Shown in pieces: positions 22,034 to 33,430 of a stretch of DNA of 64,000 nt. Source of the DNA: Oncomelania hupensis (taxonomy: Eukaryota > Mollusca > Gastropoda > Littorinimorpha > Pomatiopsidae). The first letter of the stretch is position 1, and each line of letters starts with the position of its first letter. The position numbers and the translations under genes were made by a program. The stretch spans positions 65,575,483-65,639,482 of the forward strand of contig CM072521.1 of NCBI GenBank assembly GCA_036898135.1, written 5' to 3'. Below the pieces are notes generated by a model, which saw nothing but the letters and a program-made list of their open reading frames with translations, searched no databases and was not told where the DNA came from.

Positions 22034-23572
22034 TCAATGTTCTTTCATCCGCAAGGAAACGACGCCCTCGTCAGTTGCGGTTGTCATCGGCCCAGGGTCA
22101 AAGACGATGATCACGTGGGCTTTCCTGGAGTCAGTGCATCCTCCGTTGTCTCCTTCTTCCGTCGGATGTCCGACGAAGTCGACGTTGTCGGTTCCCAGAA
22201 TGCACTTGCTGGGTCTCACGGTCAGGTTGGCTTCTGTGAGTCGGTGAAACAGCTCCCTCAAGGTCTGCAGATGCTCCTTCCAGGTCTGGGTGTGGACTAG
22301 CAGGTCGTCCCAGTAACACACGACGTTGTCCATCCCGTTGAGCATCTTCTTCATCCCTCTCTTCAGGGTGGCTTCACTGTTGACCATGCCAAAGGGCATC
22401 CTTAGGCACTCGTACGTCCCATCAGGAGTTATAAAAGCAGTCTTTGGTATGTCCTGTTGACACACGGGGACTTGCCAATAACCCTTGCTGAGGTCAATCT
22501 TTGAGAAGATTTTACTCCCCGATAGTTGGCGGAAGAGGTCTGCTGCGGTAGGCATCGGCTCAGGGTCGAAGACTGTGATCTTATTAACTTTCCTGTAGTC
22601 GATGCATACTCTGTTGCTCCCGTCCTTCTTCTTCACGGCCACGACAGGGGACGCGTAGGGGGAACTGGACTCCCTGATGATGCCCATCTTCAGCATGTCA
22701 TCGATGTCTTTCTTCAAGGATTCGCGGGCCTTGAAAGGGATCGGGAAGGGTCTGGATCGAACGTGAATATTTGAAGTGAGGTGGACTTCATGTTCGACCA
22801 AAGTCGTAGAGCCTGGGACATCGCTGAAGCTATGGGGAAACTCGCCCATAAGGTCCTTGAGCTCAATCTTTTGACCTTCCGTCAAGCCTGGTCCTAGCTT
22901 AACATCATCGATGCCTTCTTTGCTGTGGAAATCTACCAGTTCCAACAGTTCCTCGCTGTCAAAGCTGTCGTCGATCACAGCTGCTGTGGTTGCGTGCACA
23001 GTCTCTGATGGCCTTTCCACGTACAGTTTAAGGAGGTTGGCGTGGTATATCTTGGAATGCTGGCCGACCTTCACCTTGTAGTCGTTGATCCCCACCACGG
23101 TCTCCACTTCGTACGGGCCTTTCCACTGCATCAGCAACTTATTGTGATCAGTAGGTAGCAGCACCAGCACTTTGTTGCCAGGTTTAAATTTCCTGTTCAC
23201 AGCCCTACGATCATAGTAGTGCTTTCCACAGTCCTGGGACTTCTTCAGGTTTTCTCTGGCTATCTCGAGAGTCTGCTCCAGCTTCTCCCTTAGCTCAAAC
23301 ACGTACTGGTAGCTGTTCTTTACCTCGGGGGTGTCTACTTCTTTCGTCCACAGTTCTTTCAGGATGTGCATCGGCCCTCTGATGGTTCTTCCGTATAGCA
23401 GCTCGAACGGAGAAAAGCCGGTGGACTCCTGCGGCACTTCTCTGTAGGCAAAAAGTAAGGCGTTGATGTAGCGATGCCATTGTCTGGGCTGCTCGCTGCA
23501 CAGTTTCTTCAGGGTGGACTTCAGCGTAGCATTGAACTTTTCGACAAGCCCGTTGCACATCAACAACTGCAT
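22034..23572 (-). mobile_element. Ty3/gypsy-class pol remnant with integrase before RT
   Basis: A 512-codon frame. Residues about 8-75 are the C-terminal part of the integrase core, including the catalytic-Glu block NGLVEKFN and ALLFAYREVPQESTGFSPFE. A GPY/F-like module follows (LMQWKGPYEVETVVGINDYK), then KIYHANLLKLYVER. Without a break it continues into RT: MLKMGIIRESSSPYASPVVA, RVCIDYRKVNKITVFD, IFSKIDLSKGYWQVPV, LRMPFGMVNSEATL and CYWDDLLVHT (YxDD). This is the Ty1/copia-like domain order in a Ty3-class element, as described for the Gmr1 group. Gag, protease, the integrase N-terminus, RNase H and one LTR edge are missing. Confidence 0.85.
22060..22170 (-). repeat. Diverged partial duplication of an RT segment
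   Basis: The last ~30 codons of the pol frame (Glu-Gly-Asp-Asn-Gly-Gly-Cys-Thr-Asp... Val-Phe-Asp-Pro-Gly-Pro-Met) resemble the RT segment at 22548-22636 (Asp-Gly-Ser-Asn-Arg-Val-Cys-Ile-Asp... Val-Phe-Asp-Pro-Glu-Pro-Met). The nucleotides GTCATCGGCCCAGGGTCAAA align with GGCATCGGCTCAGGGTCGAA. The frame thus jumps from the normal RT position back to a copy of an earlier one. Confidence 0.7.
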
Positions 23573-23989
23573 ACAATCGCCTTTTCACTTTTACAACAAC
23601 ACTCTCTTATTTGAAACAATGCGGCACATATGTAGCCTTTCTCATCCCCAGAACACCTTGGAACCATCGAGTATGACGCAATTTAACCAATCGCTTTAGA
23701 CTTCGTCATCACTGACATACGTCATACATCTTCCTTCACATTCCAGGAACGTTCTCATACTTCTACAATTATCGGGAATCTTCGATCGACCGTAAACACG
23801 CAAATCTAGAGAATTTTCCAATAATATCGACTAACGAAAATTATCAACGTTATACAAAGCTTCTTCTAACAACCATGCAAACTCAAATCAAAGGTAAATA
23901 CACTCTATTATTGAATACTTTGCAAAGCGAAATGATTAGATCTATCGTGTGCGCCCCAGAAATACTATCGTTCGCGTTTCAACATAACA
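23557..23989 (-). mobile_element. Truncated LTR (5' LTR of the gypsy-class element)
   Basis: Nearly identical to 21340-21772 but missing the part that should lie next to the internal region. At about 23556 the LTR joins directly to integrase-coding sequence (CAGTTGTTGATG then TGCAACGGGCTTGTC on minus). The element therefore lost the LTR edge, primer-binding site, gag, protease and integrase N-terminus in one deletion. Confidence 0.9.
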
Positions 23990-23994
23990 GCGTC

Positions 23995-24239
23995 CCTCCC
24001 CCCCCCCCCCCATTCTTCTGAGATATTTTAAGCTTCGCATTCCACTTTGTAACTTGTTTAGTGTTTGGTATTTAAACTCGGAATTCCTTGCCTCTCTCTT
24101 TGTGTCTTGTGTCTCTCACTTCGATGGACAAAACCAACCTTAATCCTCATCTTTTCCCTGGCATGCAGTAATTAGTAGTAGTTGGAGAAGAAGGATAGGA
24201 TAGACTGATTGCTCCCCATCATTATTAGACAGTTACTAC
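23995..24239. other. No recognisable feature, with poly-C tract
   Basis: A run of about 15 C at 23998-24012, then unassigned sequence. Confidence 0.4.
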
Positions 24240-24329
24240 CTATCCCCCTTATGTCTGTCTGTCTGTTTGTGTCTCTCCCTCTGTCTCTCTCTCTGTATTT
24301 TCCCCCGAAAATGTCGGTCCCTGTTTCTG

Positions 24330-24382
<53 letters not shown>

Positions 24383-24470
24383 TCTCTCTTTCTGTCTGTC
24401 TGTCTGTCTCTGTCTGTCTGTCTCTCTTTCCCTCCTTCCTCTAGCCAGACAGACAGAGACAACGAAAGAG
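24240..24470. repeat. (CT)n and (CTGT)n low-complexity region
   Basis: TCTC arrays with CTGTCTGT interruptions. The longest perfect TC run is about 24333-24377. Confidence 0.9.
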
Positions 24471-24559
24471 AGGGGGGTAGGGGAGAACTGTTATAGTGAG
24501 ATGGGTTACATCGGGTCAGTGTAATATAACAATTTGACACATTTGGGCGTACCCACCCT

Positions 24560-24690
24560 TGGGGAAACACACACACTAATCACACACACACACACGCCTA
24601 CACATACACAAAGATGATAGGAACAAACCAGAGACACACTCACACACTTACACACACACACACACACACACACACACCCAACACAAGCAC
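24560..24690. repeat. (CA)n microsatellite, imperfect
   Basis: ACACAC arrays with several interruptions. Confidence 0.85.
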
Positions 24691-25084
24691 ACTCTACACG
24701 CGTGCACACACTAAACGCACGCCTACAACCAACACTCTCCCTTTCTCACATCCGCCCATGCCCCACGATGCGTGGAAACGTCCAGAAGGTGGAAGAAACA
24801 CAGTATTGAAGTAGGGGTAGTGTGAACGGTAGGATGCAAGCGGTAGTTATCAGGTAACATTGCTGCCACTTCCTGCTTGCCGGACATTGCTGGACACATC
24901 TAGAACTGTCCTTACCTTCAGCAACAGGTAAGGAAGACGCATGTGAAGAGGGAACTGTATGGAATAACTAAGCGCTATACTTCAAAGCTATCCACAACCT
25001 TAGACTGTCGTTCAGCACTGATAACCTTTAGTGAGGGCGCGTTTCTTCGAATTCTTGATTGCCTTGTTTTTCTTGTTCTTTTTG

Positions 25085-25241
25085 TTCGCCTAGGTGTTTT
25101 TTTTTTATATATATTGTTCTTGTTCTTTTTCTTTTTCTTGTTCTTGTTCTTCTTCATCTTCATTGTCTGTTTATTTATTTTTTGGTTCTTTTTGTTGTTC
25201 TTCGTCTTGTTGCTGTTGTTGTTGTTGTTGTTGTTGTTTTG

Positions 25242-25272
<31 letters not shown>

Positions 25273-25385
25273 CTTCTTCTTCTTCTTCTTCTTCTTCTTC
25301 TTCTTCTTCTTCTCATCCACCTCTGTTTCTTCTTCTTCTTCTTCTTCTTCTTCTTCTTCTTCTTCTTCTTCTTCTTCTTCTCTCC
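25085..25385. repeat. (TTC)n/(TTG)n low-complexity region
   Basis: TTCTTG-type repeats, then about 18 TTG units, then two long TTC arrays separated by CATCCACCTCTG. Open frames in all three + phases are Leu/Phe/Ser runs and not genes. Confidence 0.95.
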
Positions 25386-26379
25386 TTTTCATTCCCTCTT
25401 TCTCATTCTTCTCCTCCTATTTTCCAGGTAACAAGATTTTCCATGAGCACCTCATTGTTCCCGCTCGACTTTGCTCAAATTTGCATGTGATTGAGACTAG
25501 TCGGACATAAAGTTAGTTGTAAATGTCTAACTATATAGTTGAATTGTTTTTTTTATATGAAAGGGTTATTTTACCGCCATTGAATTAGTTCAAACATTGG
25601 CATGCAAGAATGAGACAAACGCGATAGGGGACGTATAATGCTAAGAATGAAGTCTTGGAAACGAAAAACTAACATTGCTAACTAACTTAAAGAGTGGAGT
25701 TACTAGACAGGATCAAATTGTTTAAGTCGGGCGTGAAAGGGTTACGTTGGTGGCGTCGCCTAAGCCTTACGTCTTATGTCGGAAGAGTGAGTGAGCATTG
25801 ACGTCTTTTGTCTCTTAATCAATGATTAATGGTCATTGTTGTCAGTGCTGTCCTTTGCTCTCCTGGCCGACCACTGCTGCTGGTCAGTCCTTAAAGTGGA
25901 CGCCAAGCGCATTCCACACCTTGTTGCTGGGAAGAAATCGTCCTAGAGCTGGCCCTGGTAGAAGTGGCTTGGCTAGGAATTGCCTGGAATTTGGTTCGTG
26001 AGAAACGGAATGTACGCCTTGCCTATAAATATTGTGTTTTCGTTGCATTTTGCTTCTGAACATGAAATGTTGTTGCGGTTGTTGTTAGTGGCGGTGGTGG
26101 TGCTTTTATTGTTATTGCTTTTGTTGTTGTCGCGTTTGCTGCTGGTGATGTGGCTGTGGTTGTCGATGATGATGACAAGACCGAGGATATAATCATTAGA
26201 ACAAAACAAAAGCGTTATTCTGTCTCTACTGATTCGATTCCTCTTGGACATAGCACACTCCCCCTCCCCCCCCCACCTCCTTTCTTGATCCGTAAACAAA
26301 TCTTGGTATCGCAAATGACGAAACGCTTTCAATGCATACCTTCATTCGGAAACCCCGTCAGTCATGTTTCTTTCGTCTT
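25386..26379. other. No recognisable gene
   Basis: A mixed region including a TTG/GCT-rich stretch (26070-26150) and a C-rich tract (26258-26275). I see no element or exon I can support. Confidence 0.35.
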
Positions 26380-27110
26380 CGCCGTTTTGGCCTTATTGGT
26401 AAGTACCTTACCACTGATGTCACAACAAAAGCTGGTAACATCTCTCATCTTTTTTACGTCTGAACTATTGCAACTCACTTCTTTCCGGTGTGTCTGCATC
26501 ATCCACCCGCCTCCCTCAACGCGTTCACAATTCTGCAGCTCGCCTGATCTTACAAAGAAAAGGTCTGATCCTATCATCCCACTGCTCTCCTCCCGTCACT
26601 GGCTGCCTGTCTCACACAGCATACTCTACAAAGTGACCCTTCTCTGCTTCAAGTGCATCAAGTGCAATCTGCTTCTTCATACTTTTCAGACAGCGTCCAC
26701 CTGTACACACCATCATAAAACCTCCGCTCAGCTTCTGATGCTCTGACTCTTCGAGTCCCTCCAACCTAACTTGATACTCTTTGTGTGCTTTTGGACCATC
26801 TGTTTGGAATCAACTCTCACTTTCTCTCCGCAGCAAATCCTCCATCTCCTCCTTCAAACAGAACTTTAAAAAACTCATCTCTTCTCGTCGTCTTTTGCTC
26901 ATTAACAATCTTCCACGACAATGGTCTGTTCCGCATGGTCCCTACCAATCCACATCTGCCAGCGTCTATATATTTGTGTGTTGTTTAATTTTCGTTTTGT
27001 TTTTTTGTTGTTGTGAATACAGAAGAATTGCGCTTAGAACCGATTTTTAAAATAGCAAAAAGTGTTATAAATATTCTTATCATTATTTATAATTTTTTTT
27101 ATAATTTTAT
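26380..27110 (+). mobile_element. L2-like LINE 3' end, frameshifted
   Basis: Across frames the + strand encodes Leu-Asn-Tyr-Cys-Asn-Ser-Leu-Leu, then RVHNSAARLILQRKRSD, then LLSSRHWLPVSHSILYKVTL and FGPSVWNQLSLSLRS. This is the standard C-terminal order of CR1/L2-group pol proteins. The 3' UTR contains GAAGAATTGCGCTTAGAACC and ATAAATATTC before the triplet arrays. Several frameshifts and a stop (after QLLML) mark it as dead. Confidence 0.8.
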
Positions 27111-27120
27111 CATTATTACT

Positions 27121-27408
<288 letters not shown>

Positions 27409-28589
27409 CTCGTCTTCTTACGTGCTGCGCACTGCTTATGTTTATACAATTTTGTACAATTTTTATTAGTGGTTCTTTGTTTTTCCAACTTAATTATTTC
27501 ATTCATTAATTCCTTCATTTATTTATTTATTTATTTATTTATTTATTCGTCTAATCTTCTATTATATACTTCATTACACTTTGTATTTTAGTTTTTATTT
27601 GTTAGTTAAGTATTTTTAAAAAGTACGATTTTTTCATGTATTTATTCCGTAACATAATTATTTAGCATTAGTTAATTAATTAAATAATGTAATTATTTCT
27701 TTTTTTTAAGTAATGATTTATTTCATTAGTAAGTTTTGTATGTATGTATTTATTTATTTATTCAATGTGAGGTGCAGATAGGAATGCTGCAGTCTTTGTG
27801 TGTGGACGCCGTGATTGTGACTGTGATGGTGATGACGATGGATGCACCGAAGATGACAGCAGGTTCGTACAACCTCACTTTTGAAATTAACTGGCAGCAA
27901 CACGAAGATCATATAGACGTCGAGCGTCTCACTTCAAAATCCAGAATGGATGGCAAGGGGACAAGTGATGGGTTTGGCGTGGGGGAGTTAGGGCGGAGGG
28001 AGGTTGCAGAGAGGAGTGCGTGAAGTGGAGGATAATGATGGAGGTGCGAGGGTACAACACGCACACACACACGCACATATACGCACAGACAGCACACACA
28101 CAAACAACATACACATAGTAGATGATTCCGACATTAACCTGTAAAAGAAGTCATCAGTGTTGATTAGGGATTGATGACTGGTGATTGGTACAGTACAAAG
28201 ATAACAATCAGACCATTAAAAAATAAAAAGCGGGTACGGTAATGAATAAAAAGTAATGTAATCCTTTCGTTGACCAAACTGGCGACCTGCACCGAAGTCA
28301 GGAGTGGATTGTGGACGAAAATGCCACACTTTACATTGGACGAAGTAACACCAAGGTAGTCTCTTGCTGGATTCACCATAAAGAATAGGCGTCTCTTGTC
28401 CTACGTGCCCTTCGCTCCACGTAATGCTGCGATTTATGGTGCTGCATCAAGCAGTGCAGAGCCAAAATTAGCCAGCCCTCAACTGCTTTCTGACTGTTCT
28501 GGTCAAAAGCGGAAATTTAATTCGACACTTTTAGGACCCAAACTCTAAGAACTGCATTGAATAACAAGCAATACCTACACTCCTTGGGA
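27409..28589. other. No supported gene; TTTA repeats
   Basis: ATTT arrays occur at 27517-27548 and 27745-27765. A short stretch at 27780-27880 looks weakly exon-like (Asp/Cys-rich in one frame) but cannot be joined in phase to any neighbour. CA repeats lie near 28055-28100. Confidence 0.35.
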
Positions 28590-28870
28590 TGAGAGTATAA
28601 GCCGAGGTCTAGTCTGTGTACGCACGTATTCCATCATGCGGACTTTAGAGATCCTGACGCTCATGTCATAGGCGGGTGAGAGAGCCGGCTACACAAATAC
28701 ACCCAGCACGCACTAGGTCCCTTCTCCCCATCACCCGGTCACTTACAGTAGTGCTCAGTTGTCTGGGTGTCAGACTCTGCGCCCAAAGGCGACAAGTGGG
28801 CGTCACAGGCGGTTTGAGCAAATTCTACGTCGGCCAGCACACGCCTTGAGCAGCCCCTTAGCTGGAAATG
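28590..28870. repeat. Dispersed repeat shared with 51930-52605 and 53170
   Basis: ATAAGCCGAGGTCTAGTCTG also occurs at 51938. GGCTACACAAATACACCCAG and GCACTAGGTCCC have counterparts at 52548-52585, on the other side of an LTR. GCTCAGTTGTCTGGGTGTC resembles 53170. The family is unidentified. Confidence 0.6.
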
Positions 28871-29420
28871 GGCTGCATAACAACGAAAACATGTTAAAAT
28901 ATTGTCGGAATGAATGACAAAAACAGAAAGAAGATGAACACAACACCGCTAGTGGACAGATAAAACCAAGCTTTCCACAATTTAAATCTCTTTCTCAAGA
29001 TTAAAAAAAAAAAGTCAAATATTCTTTAAATGCATGTCAAATGATTTTATTTATTTATTTATTTTAATGAAATTACAAAATGGTGATGTGTAGATGCCGA
29101 GTTTTTAACAAACCCGTGCTAAGGGATTGTTGAAGGAATCCCAAAGCCTTGATCTTTGCAAACGTAATGATTGTTGACGAATGCCAAAAGATTATTCAAT
29201 TGATGACACGCTGTGTATTGAATTAATACCTCTTCAAATCCAATTAGCTGTTGAAAGAGTATGGAATGTTTATAAAATGTATACTAAAACAATTCTTACA
29301 CGAATACTAATGAATTCTAAATGAACGTTGCGTGGATTCCAAATTGTGTATTGACAAATTCCACAGATAGATCAAATGATTGTTCAATGATTGCCAAATC
29401 CCGGTGTGATGATTGCACAG

Positions 29421-29642
29421 GCGAGCTGGAGACTAAGATAGGAGATGTGGCCATCATCAAAACCTTCCACCCCTACCCAGGCAATGGAGGCGTCAATGTG
29501 CGAATTAATGAAGGGCAAATCCACATTCAAACCAGCGGCCATGGACAAGTCCATATCCAGAATGCAGGTGGAGATTACCACTCCGAGAATCAGAACGAAG
29601 ACACGGACTCACAACATCGACTTATCGTAACTTATCATACAG
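29421..29642 (+). CDS. Candidate upstream exon of the carbonic anhydrase gene
   Basis: Acceptor TTGCACAG at 29413-29420 and donor CAG/GTAGCC after 29642 bound 222 bp open in one frame, starting Glu-Leu-Glu-Thr-Lys-Ile-Gly. The sequence is rich in His, Gln, Gly and Asn (INEGQIHIQTSGHGQVHIQN). It loosely fits the strands before the zinc site of alpha-carbonic anhydrases: Asn-Asn-Gly-His ~ Ile-Asn-Glu-Gly-Gln, Gly-Gly ~ Ala-Gly-Gly-Asp, Tyr-Arg-Leu ~ His-Arg-Leu-Ile. An alternative donor (ATC/GTAACT) would end it in phase 0 and join exon 35467 directly. The zinc-ligand motif itself is absent. It could be an unrelated exon or no exon. Confidence 0.35.
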
Positions 29643-29865
29643 GTAGCCCCTTTCTTTTAATCTCTGTGTGTGGGTGTGTTTATGTACATGTGTCCTTTGA
29701 TTGAAGGTACCGTGGATTCTTGTCTTTTTGACATACAGACCATGTTGACCTACGTAGCGACCACATTCCGTGAATGAATGCAAAGAGAACGAGTGGTATG
29801 GATAGAGTGAAGAGTGGTAAAAGACGGGGCAAAGACAGACCACAGACTTTCCAATGCATCTTTTA

Positions 29866-31330
29866 AAACACTAAGCTAAAAGTCAGCATCATCAGTTTTG
29901 CCATCAGTGGTAGACTACAGCTAATGCAGCTTGATGACACCGTGGACTACCCTCAAGAATGCATCGGCGGTGTAGCCTATGTAACCCAACGATCCAACAG
30001 AGAAGGTATCGCACGGGCCGAATGGATGTATCCTATCTTGTCTGCAGGGCGTCTGAAATGATGCGCTCTGGGAAGATGTTGAAGAGTGCTGGAGAGAGTA
30101 GCATCCTTGACGCACGCCGATTGTTGGTTTGAAACAGTTCCCGATGGCGCTGTTGTGAAGGACTGCACTGGTGGACGTATTATACAGGCATTTGATGACT
30201 TCAATAATTTTAGGACTGATGTTGTACACTCTCATGGTTGCCCACAGAGCTGCATGTCAGACTCGGTCAAACTCTTTCTTGAAGTCTACAAGCATAGGAT
30301 ATACAACTTGTACATATTGATGGTGATGTAGGTATTTCTCGCAGATTATTCTGAGATTGAAAATCTGTTCAGTGGTACTTCGCCCTGCCCTGAATCCTGC
30401 TTGTTTTTCAGCTATGATTTGTTCAGCTTGGGGTTTCAACCTGTTGAGTATTATTTTCAGGAGGACCTTGCTGGGATGACTGATAAAGCTGATGGTTACC
30501 CTTTTTGGGAAGAGTGATGACAAACGATTTGGTCAATGATGTATACCACTCTCCTCTCTGCCAGGTCTTGTTACAGATAATGGTGAGGGTGTCAATTATC
30601 GCTCTATTCGTGCTTGAAGCAATTCCGCGGGTATGTTGTCCACTCCCGCTGACTTCCCCTTCTTCATTGATTGCACTGCTGCCTCAACTTCTTCTTTGAG
30701 AATTGGGAGGATTTCTTTTTCTTCTCTGTTCTCGGAACATGCTAAAACTGATGTGTCTACGTTTGGTTTGTAATTGCAAAGGTCAGAGCAGTATTCTGTC
30801 CATCTATCCAAGACTTCTTGTTCTTCTGTAAGTCATATGCCAGACTTGCTTTGGATCGTGAAGACCTTGGGCTGTTTAACACTTGTCAGCCACTCCGAAG
30901 ACTGGTAGACCTTCTTGCTGTTGTTCTTGTTCAGACTGTTCTCTATTTCCTGGCATTGACCTTCTGTCCAGTTCTCTTTTGCTGTTTTGCTGTGTTGATT
31001 TTTTCGGTAGGCACCAACTCCCTCTGAGATGTTCTTTTTCGTTTCCATCTGTCTTCGATTGTCACACAGGTCCAAAAGTTTAGGTGGTATCCAGGGTTTC
31101 TTCTTTGGGCGGTGCTTGCCAAGGATCTCAGTGGCGGCATATGTCACAGCGGAGTTGGTGGTCATGAAGTTGACATCTAATTCACCAGCTCCCAAAATGA
31201 GCAGTGGTGCAAATTTCCCTCCAATTGTGGCTTCGAATATTTCTGCCATCTCCGGGTCTTGCAGTTTGTCCAGGACGAACTTCAGTCTGATGCACTTTGC
31301 TGCGTTTGCTCTCTTCAAATTTGTGTACAC
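29866..31330 (-). mobile_element. RTE-like LINE, internal pol region, degraded
   Basis: Minus-strand blocks in order: NSAVTYAATEILGKHRPKKK, LDRWTEYCSDLCNYKPNVDT, VQSMKKGKSAGVDNIPAELL, then Ile-Thr-Leu-Pro-Lys-Lys-Gly (shifted), FISHPSKVLLKIILNRLKPQ, EKQAGFRAGRSTTEQIFNLR, and SPKIIEVIKCLYNTSTSAVL ending VGVRQGC in variant form. These are the linker and RT regions of the LINE family whose C-terminus forms copies A-E. Frameshifts separate all blocks and the C-terminal tail is not present. The last 190 bp (29866-30057) resemble 46615-46822. Confidence 0.8.
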
Positions 31331-31639
31331 GCTGCCAAGTCTTCTATCAGCCTATGCACAACAGAGTCAGGCTATGCATAACATAATTTTTGATGTTACA
31401 TTTTCGTACATGTGTGTAGAATGTCAACCTTGCAGATCATCAAAGTCACTGGCCTAAGCCCAAGAGTATGTTCGATGTTGGCTCTGATGCCTTTGTCACC
31501 ACTGCCGTTTAGACCAGATGTCACAGTCATCAACTGCATCAGCCATGAAGTTTCGGTGCTCTCATCGATACATGCGATATTAACTATGCAACAAAGTTCA
31601 ACAAAATGGTGTATTGTTCTTCCAATGGCTGTTGTGGGT

Positions 31640-31682
31640 GTGTGCGTGTGTGCGTGTGTATGTGTGTGTTTGTGTGTTGGGG
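31640..31682. repeat. (GT)n tract
   Basis: Short imperfect GTGTGT/GTGC repeats. Confidence 0.8.
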
Positions 31683-31733
31683 GAGGGTTCGAACAATGGT
31701 ACGTAATTAAAATCAAATAATATCTTTCATTTG

Positions 31734-31912
31734 GCAACGGTAGCTCAGTGGGCAGAGAGCATGACCTGTGTACGTACGGCTTAGGCGACGTAGATTCCAA
31801 ACCTGACTTCAGCAAACTATTTTGTAATTGTTGGATATTAGTAGCCAGTGCCTAGAGAAGCTCTCTGAACTTGTAAGTGCTCTATATAAGAGCAATCTCT
31901 TTTTGTTTTAAA
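31734..31912 (+). mobile_element. tRNA-derived SINE (copy 1)
   Basis: The head reads GGTAGCTCAGTGGGCAGAGA (A box). A degenerate B-box region follows (GATTCCAAACCTGACTTC). The body is CAGCAAACTATTTTGTAATT, then GAGAAGCTCTCTGAACTTGT and TATATAAGAGCAATCTC. The same body occurs at 39496-39642. Confidence 0.75.
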
Positions 31913-32357
31913 CATGTGTCCCGTTGGTTAGTGTACGACATGTTTATATTACATAGGCTTCATGCAGAGTGACAACTGTAAAGAGTGAGGAACTTTTGTT
32001 TGAAATGATTAGCTTTTACAATAATGACTTCCCGTGCTCGAGCAGAATGCCTTGATTCTGGTTGTTTTCATTCTTTTCAAAATCGGATGACGTCTCATTG
32101 TATTTATAATGTGCATCTGAGAACCTGAATACATTTGCAAAGTGCGTTGGTGTGTGCGCGTGTATGTGTATGTGCATGCGTGCGTGTATTTATTTATTTG
32201 TTTGTTTATTATGTGTAGAAATGAGCAACCAAACAGGGGAGCGAACTGTGCGACCAGTTGGAGTCATAGGAGGGGTGGAAGGAGGAAGGGGAGGAGGTTT
32301 GGCGCCACAGCCACCATCTGCTTTGGACAATCACCATCGGCATCATTGTTAGTAACG

Positions 32358-32399
32358 TGGTGATGATGATGACGACGACGACGACGACGATGATGATGT

Positions 32400-32472
<73 letters not shown>

Positions 32473-32477
32473 AATGG

Positions 32478-32538
<61 letters not shown>

Positions 32539-32630
32539 AATACTGATGATGATAATATTGATGATTCAGTTGAGATTTATGATGATGATGATGATGATGA
32601 TGATTGTTTTGGAGGTGATGATGATGATTG
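32358..32630. repeat. (GAT)n microsatellite, long
   Basis: About 55 GAT units with GAC and ATAAT interruptions, followed by a degenerate GATGATT region. It encodes spurious poly-His and poly-Met. Confidence 0.95.
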
Positions 32631-32639
32631 TATTGAAGT

Positions 32640-32862
32640 GTTGTGCTGTATTGTTTAGTGTTGTGTAGCGTTGTGTTATGCTGTGTATTGGTGTGTTGTG
32701 TATTGTGCAATGTATTGTTGTGTTGTGTTTTGTACTGGTGTGTTGTTTTGTGTATTGTTGTGTTGTGCATTGGTGTGTTGTGTTGTATTGTGCTGTGTGT
32801 GTTGTGTATTGTGTTGTGTTGTTTGTTGTGTATTGTTGTGTTATGTTTCCTTGTGTATACAA
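32640..32862. repeat. TGTTGTGTATTG-type degenerate tandem repeat
   Basis: A strongly strand-biased G/T region with approximate repeats of TGTTGTGTATTG and TGTTGTGC. It holds virtually no C on the + strand. Confidence 0.8.
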
Positions 32863-33094
32863 TACACTACAATACAATCTAACTTTATTGTCTGATGTTC
32901 ATCACATACAGAAATTTGTCTTTGGTTCGTTGTCCGCAAGAAGCAAGCAATATATCCATTTTATATACACAACCAGCAAAGACACATTCATTTCTAATGG
33001 CACAGCAGGAACCTTAAATTCAAGTCAAATACAGACATTCACAATCAAAACCCCACATCAATAATAACTAATAAATTTACACTCACGCATAGAA

Positions 33095-33132
33095 AGCACA
33101 CACACACGCACACACGCACACACACACACACC

Positions 33133-33165
<33 letters not shown>

Positions 33166-33182
33166 AAACACACCCCCACACA
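33095..33182. repeat. (CA)n microsatellite
   Basis: Imperfect ACACAC array with CCCC interruptions. Confidence 0.9.
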
Positions 33183-33430
33183 CAAAATAATCTAATGACA
33201 GCGCAATTTGCCATAAACTATACATATCATGGCCTATATATAATTATAATGCAGTGCTTAAAAGGTGGAAGCATGACTAGAACATTCTACATTCACCTAT
33301 ACATAGATGACAGTCAACAACCAATTATATAATACAGTGCAGTAGCAACATTCTTACAACACATTAGTAATAAAATACACAGCAAAGGCACAACTGAGCA
33401 GGTTGCCTCTTAATTCACTGCGGCAACAGT

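Noticed and set aside
27780..27880. Exon-like segment with Cys/Asp-rich reading upstream of the carbonic anhydrase exons
   Set aside because: Its plausible splice phases do not match 29421-29642 or 35467, and the acceptor lacks a good polypyrimidine tract.
32208..32360. Gly-rich open segment (Thr-Gly-Glu-Arg-Thr...) after a TGTAG acceptor, as a carbonic anhydrase exon
   Set aside because: It has no similarity to the missing zinc-site region and ends in a GAT array.
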